From assembly GCA_947447825.1 (NCBI GenBank), contig CANFLL010000004.1:1-64000 (forward strand): 64,000 bases of DNA, written 5' to 3'. Of the stretch, positions 62,041 through 64,000 are shown piece by piece; position 1 is the stretch's first letter; every line of letters begins with the position of its first letter. The DNA comes from Chitinophagaceae bacterium. GTDB taxonomy: Bacteria > Bacteroidota > Bacteroidia > Chitinophagales > Chitinophagaceae. The notes beneath the pieces are model-generated. The model did no database searches, was not told where the DNA came from, and was given only the letters and a program-made list of their open reading frames with translations. The translations under genes were made by a program, and so were the position numbers.

Positions 62041-64000
62041 ATGTCTGAATCTGCACAAATTTTTCAAACTACTAACCCTTCCCGTTGGCAAAGGCTAAAA
62101 TGGGGTTCACGTATTGTAATTTTTCTTTTAATATTTGCGATTGCTGTAATTACATTAACACTTAGAAGTGTATCAAAATCAAATGATAAAATTCCTCTTG
62201 ATGTTAGAGCTATAAAAAAAGTCCTTTCTGGTAGTGTGCCTACAGTTGATAAAGAAAGCAGTATTAGTAAATATAACAAAGGATTTAAATATTATATACA
62301 CAATCAATGGGTTGAGGGAAAAGGTGTAGGACAAAAAGATACAGTTTTAAACCTTTCTAATTCATCATTATTTAGTGATAGTTTAGGTATACGAGCTGCT
62401 TTCTATATGCCATGGGATCCTCAGTCATTATTTTCATTGAGAAGAAATGTAAAAAAAGTAAATCTTGTATTGCCAGAATGGTTTTTTATTGACCCTAAGG
62501 CAGATACTTTAATTGTACATATTGATAAGGAAGCTTATGATATAGTTAAGGGGGCAGGTGTTAAGATGATGCCTATGTTGTCTAATTCATACAACGATAA
62601 ACCAACTATTGATGCATTAGCTAGAATTATTGATAATCCAATAAAAAGAGAAAACCTAATAAATAGCCTCTTAAAACAGTTGAGTAGATTAAAGTTCATT
62701 GGTATTAATTTGGATTTTGAAGATATTCAAATAAAGAACAAAAAAGATATTTGGTCTTTTCAAAAAGATTTGTACTCAAGATTGCACGAAAATAATTTTT
62801 TAGTTACTCAAAATGTTTCTCCTTTTACAGAGTTTAATTATAATCATTTAGAAAAGGATAACGATTATGTTTTTTTGAAAGCCTACGATGAACATTCAAA
62901 TTATACTAATAGTGGTTCAATATCAAGCCAAAAGTGGATTGAAGAAAGAGTAGATGCATTAGCTAAGTATGTTTCTCCTTCTAAAATAGTTGTTGATTTA
63001 GCAGCTTATGGTTATGACTGGGGTAATGCAAAAGATACAGTAAGACCGCTTTCTTATCAGCAAGCATTGGTTACGGCAAGAGAGAGTGATGCAGTAGTAG
63101 ATTTTGATAATGATACTTATTGTACTCACTATCAATATTATGATGAAAAAGATGTTCTTCATAATGTAAATTTTGTAGATGCCGCTACAAATTTTAATGC
63201 TATCAGATTTTCAACTGAATATGGATTAGCAGGAACAGCTCTTTGGAGACTTGGTTCGGAGGATAGTAGAATTTGGGAATTCTATCACTTGCCAATGACC
63301 AGATCGGCTTTGAAAAAGTTTGATTTTGCAGGATTTAATAAAGTAGAGGGAAGTAGAACTGTTGATTATACAGGAGCTGGGGAAATTTTAGATGTGTTAG
63401 CGTCACCTACGAATGGAAGAATTACTACAGAAATTGACACATTTAGCATGTTGATTAGTGAGGAAAAATATGTTTCTCTACCCTCATCGTATGTTGTTCG
63501 TAAGTTTGGGAAGACTTCTAAGCCAAAACTTGTTCTTACTTATGATGATGGTCCTGATCCAAAATATACCAAAGAAATATTAGATACTCTTGCTTATTAT
63601 CATGTTCCTGCCACATTCTTTGTTGTAGGATTAGAAGCTGAAAATAACATACCCCTCATAAAAAGAATACTCAGAGAAGGTCATGAAATAGGAAATCACA
63701 CATTTACTCATCCAGATATGAGTAAGGTTAGTAGAGATAGGGCACTATTAGAAATGGATGCTACTAAGTTATTAATAGAATGTATTACTGGTAGAAGTAT
63801 GTTAATGTTTAGGGCTCCATTTAATGCAGACAGTGAGCCAGAAAAGAATGAAGAACTTGTACCTGTTGCTTTGAGTAGAACGAGAAATTATATCACAGTT
63901 GGGGAAAGTCTTGACCCTGAGGATTGGCAAAAAGGAGAAATAGAAAATTTTAATGCTGATACAATTGTAAGTAGGGTTATTAAAGAATATGAAAGAAATC
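62041..64000 (+). CDS. GH18-like / CE4 polysaccharide deacetylase fusion membrane protein (3' end outside window)
   Basis: Absent from the ORF track because it runs off the window; the ATG at 62041 opens at least 653 codons without a stop. One N-terminal membrane segment (IVIFLLIFAIAVITLTL). About 60-460 is GH18-like: KFIGINLDFEDIQ carries the D-x-E catalytic core but Asn in place of the first Asp, and YGYDWG and GLAGTALWRLGSED follow. From about 495 there is a CE4 deacetylase domain: LTYDDGPDPKYT and HEIGNHTFTHPD (D and H-x-x-H metal ligands). Such proteins usually continue into a membrane GT2 glycosyltransferase (Pga/BcsA-like), which would lie beyond the window. Likely role: synthesis or trimming of an N-acetylglucosamine exopolysaccharide. 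Confidence 0.88.
   Translation, partial: MSESAQIFQTTNPSRWQRLKWGSRIVIFLLIFAIAVITLTLRSVSKSNDKIPLDVRAIKKVLSGSVPTVDKESSISKYNKGFKYYIHNQWVEGKGVGQKDTVLNLSNSSLFSDSLGIRAAFYMPWDPQSLFSLRRNVKKVNLVLPEWFFIDPKADTLIVHIDKEAYDIVKGAGVKMMPMLSNSYNDKPTIDALARIIDNPIKRENLINSLLKQLSRLKFIGINLDFEDIQIKNKKDIWSFQKDLYSRLHENNFLVTQNVSPFTEFNYNHLEKDNDYVFLKAYDEHSNYTNSGSISSQKWIEERVDALAKYVSPSKIVVDLAAYGYDWGNAKDTVRPLSYQQALVTARESDAVVDFDNDTYCTHYQYYDEKDVLHNVNFVDAATNFNAIRFSTEYGLAGTALWRLGSEDSRIWEFYHLPMTRSALKKFDFAGFNKVEGSRTVDYTGAGEILDVLASPTNGRITTEIDTFSMLISEEKYVSLPSSYVVRKFGKTSKPKLVLTYDDGPDPKYTKEILDTLAYYHVPATFFVVGLEAENNIPLIKRILREGHEIGNHTFTHPDMSKVSRDRALLEMDATKLLIECITGRSMLMFRAPFNADSEPEKNEELVPVALSRTRNYITVGESLDPEDWQKGEIENFNADTIVSRVIKEYERN

Overview
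The window looks like chromosome from a low-GC Bacteroidota bacterium, most likely in or near the Chitinophagaceae. The evidence is SusC/SusD pairs, type IX secretion (T9SS) C-terminal tails, promoters with the phylum-specific TAnnTTTG -7 element, futalosine-pathway menaquinone genes, and the rpsU-xerC-raiA gene order. The genus is inference.

Layout. (1) 1-400: the extreme 5' end of a 16S rRNA gene on the minus strand, its leader, and two tandem Bacteroidota-type promoters. (2) 1.08-2.7 kb: a hypothetical gene with a degenerate 21-bp-periodic array and a purine-rich tract upstream. (3) 3.2-12.5 kb (plus) and 20.2-29.4 kb (minus): two convergent arms of a pectin utilisation locus. They hold two GH28 enzymes, a CE8 pectin methylesterase, three T9SS-exported PL1-type pectate lyases and one SusC/SusD pair. 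Together these would demethylate and cut homogalacturonan outside the cell, import the oligomers and finish them in the periplasm. (4) 12.5-20.1 kb: an accessory island between the convergent arms. It carries an orphan antitoxin, a VapBC-type pair, a type II restriction-modification system, a small beta-sandwich protein with a 21-bp palindrome array, an ankyrin lipoprotein, an ORF6N protein and a RelBE-type pair. The gene modules are bounded by two structured repeat families. (5) 29.7-34.5 kb: GH19 chitinase, DUF5618, another array-linked beta-sandwich gene, two secreted proteins. (6) 34.6-54.2 kb: housekeeping genes, mostly on the minus strand (raiA, xerC, rpsU, ribE, tmk, tyrS, mqnD, mqnB, a ferredoxin-oxidoreductase beta subunit, thioredoxin, a PpiD-like foldase) with membrane glycan genes. 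(7) 54.2-64 kb: a candidate replication-origin gap, nadA, a third array-linked beta-sandwich gene, mnmG with two parS-like sites, ybeY, feoA, nadD and the start of a GH18/CE4 fusion protein that runs off the window.

The most unusual signal is a dispersed family of tandem arrays at about 2.2, 16.6, 32.1, 41.0, 46.1 and 57.6 kb. Five are clear and the first is degenerate. Each clear array has its own sequence, but all repeat at exactly 21 bp for about 9-12 units, and each unit carries a short dyad (strong in three arrays, weaker in two). All four small, leaderless beta-sandwich-like genes in the window (1081, 16827, 31278, 56802) have one of these arrays immediately upstream. I know of no described system with this architecture.

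A second theme is origin proximity. A 580-bp gene-free gap at 54.2-54.8 kb holds three near-consensus DnaA boxes, two parS-like palindromes lie 6 kb further on beside mnmG, and to the left of the gap the rRNA operon and most housekeeping genes point away from it.
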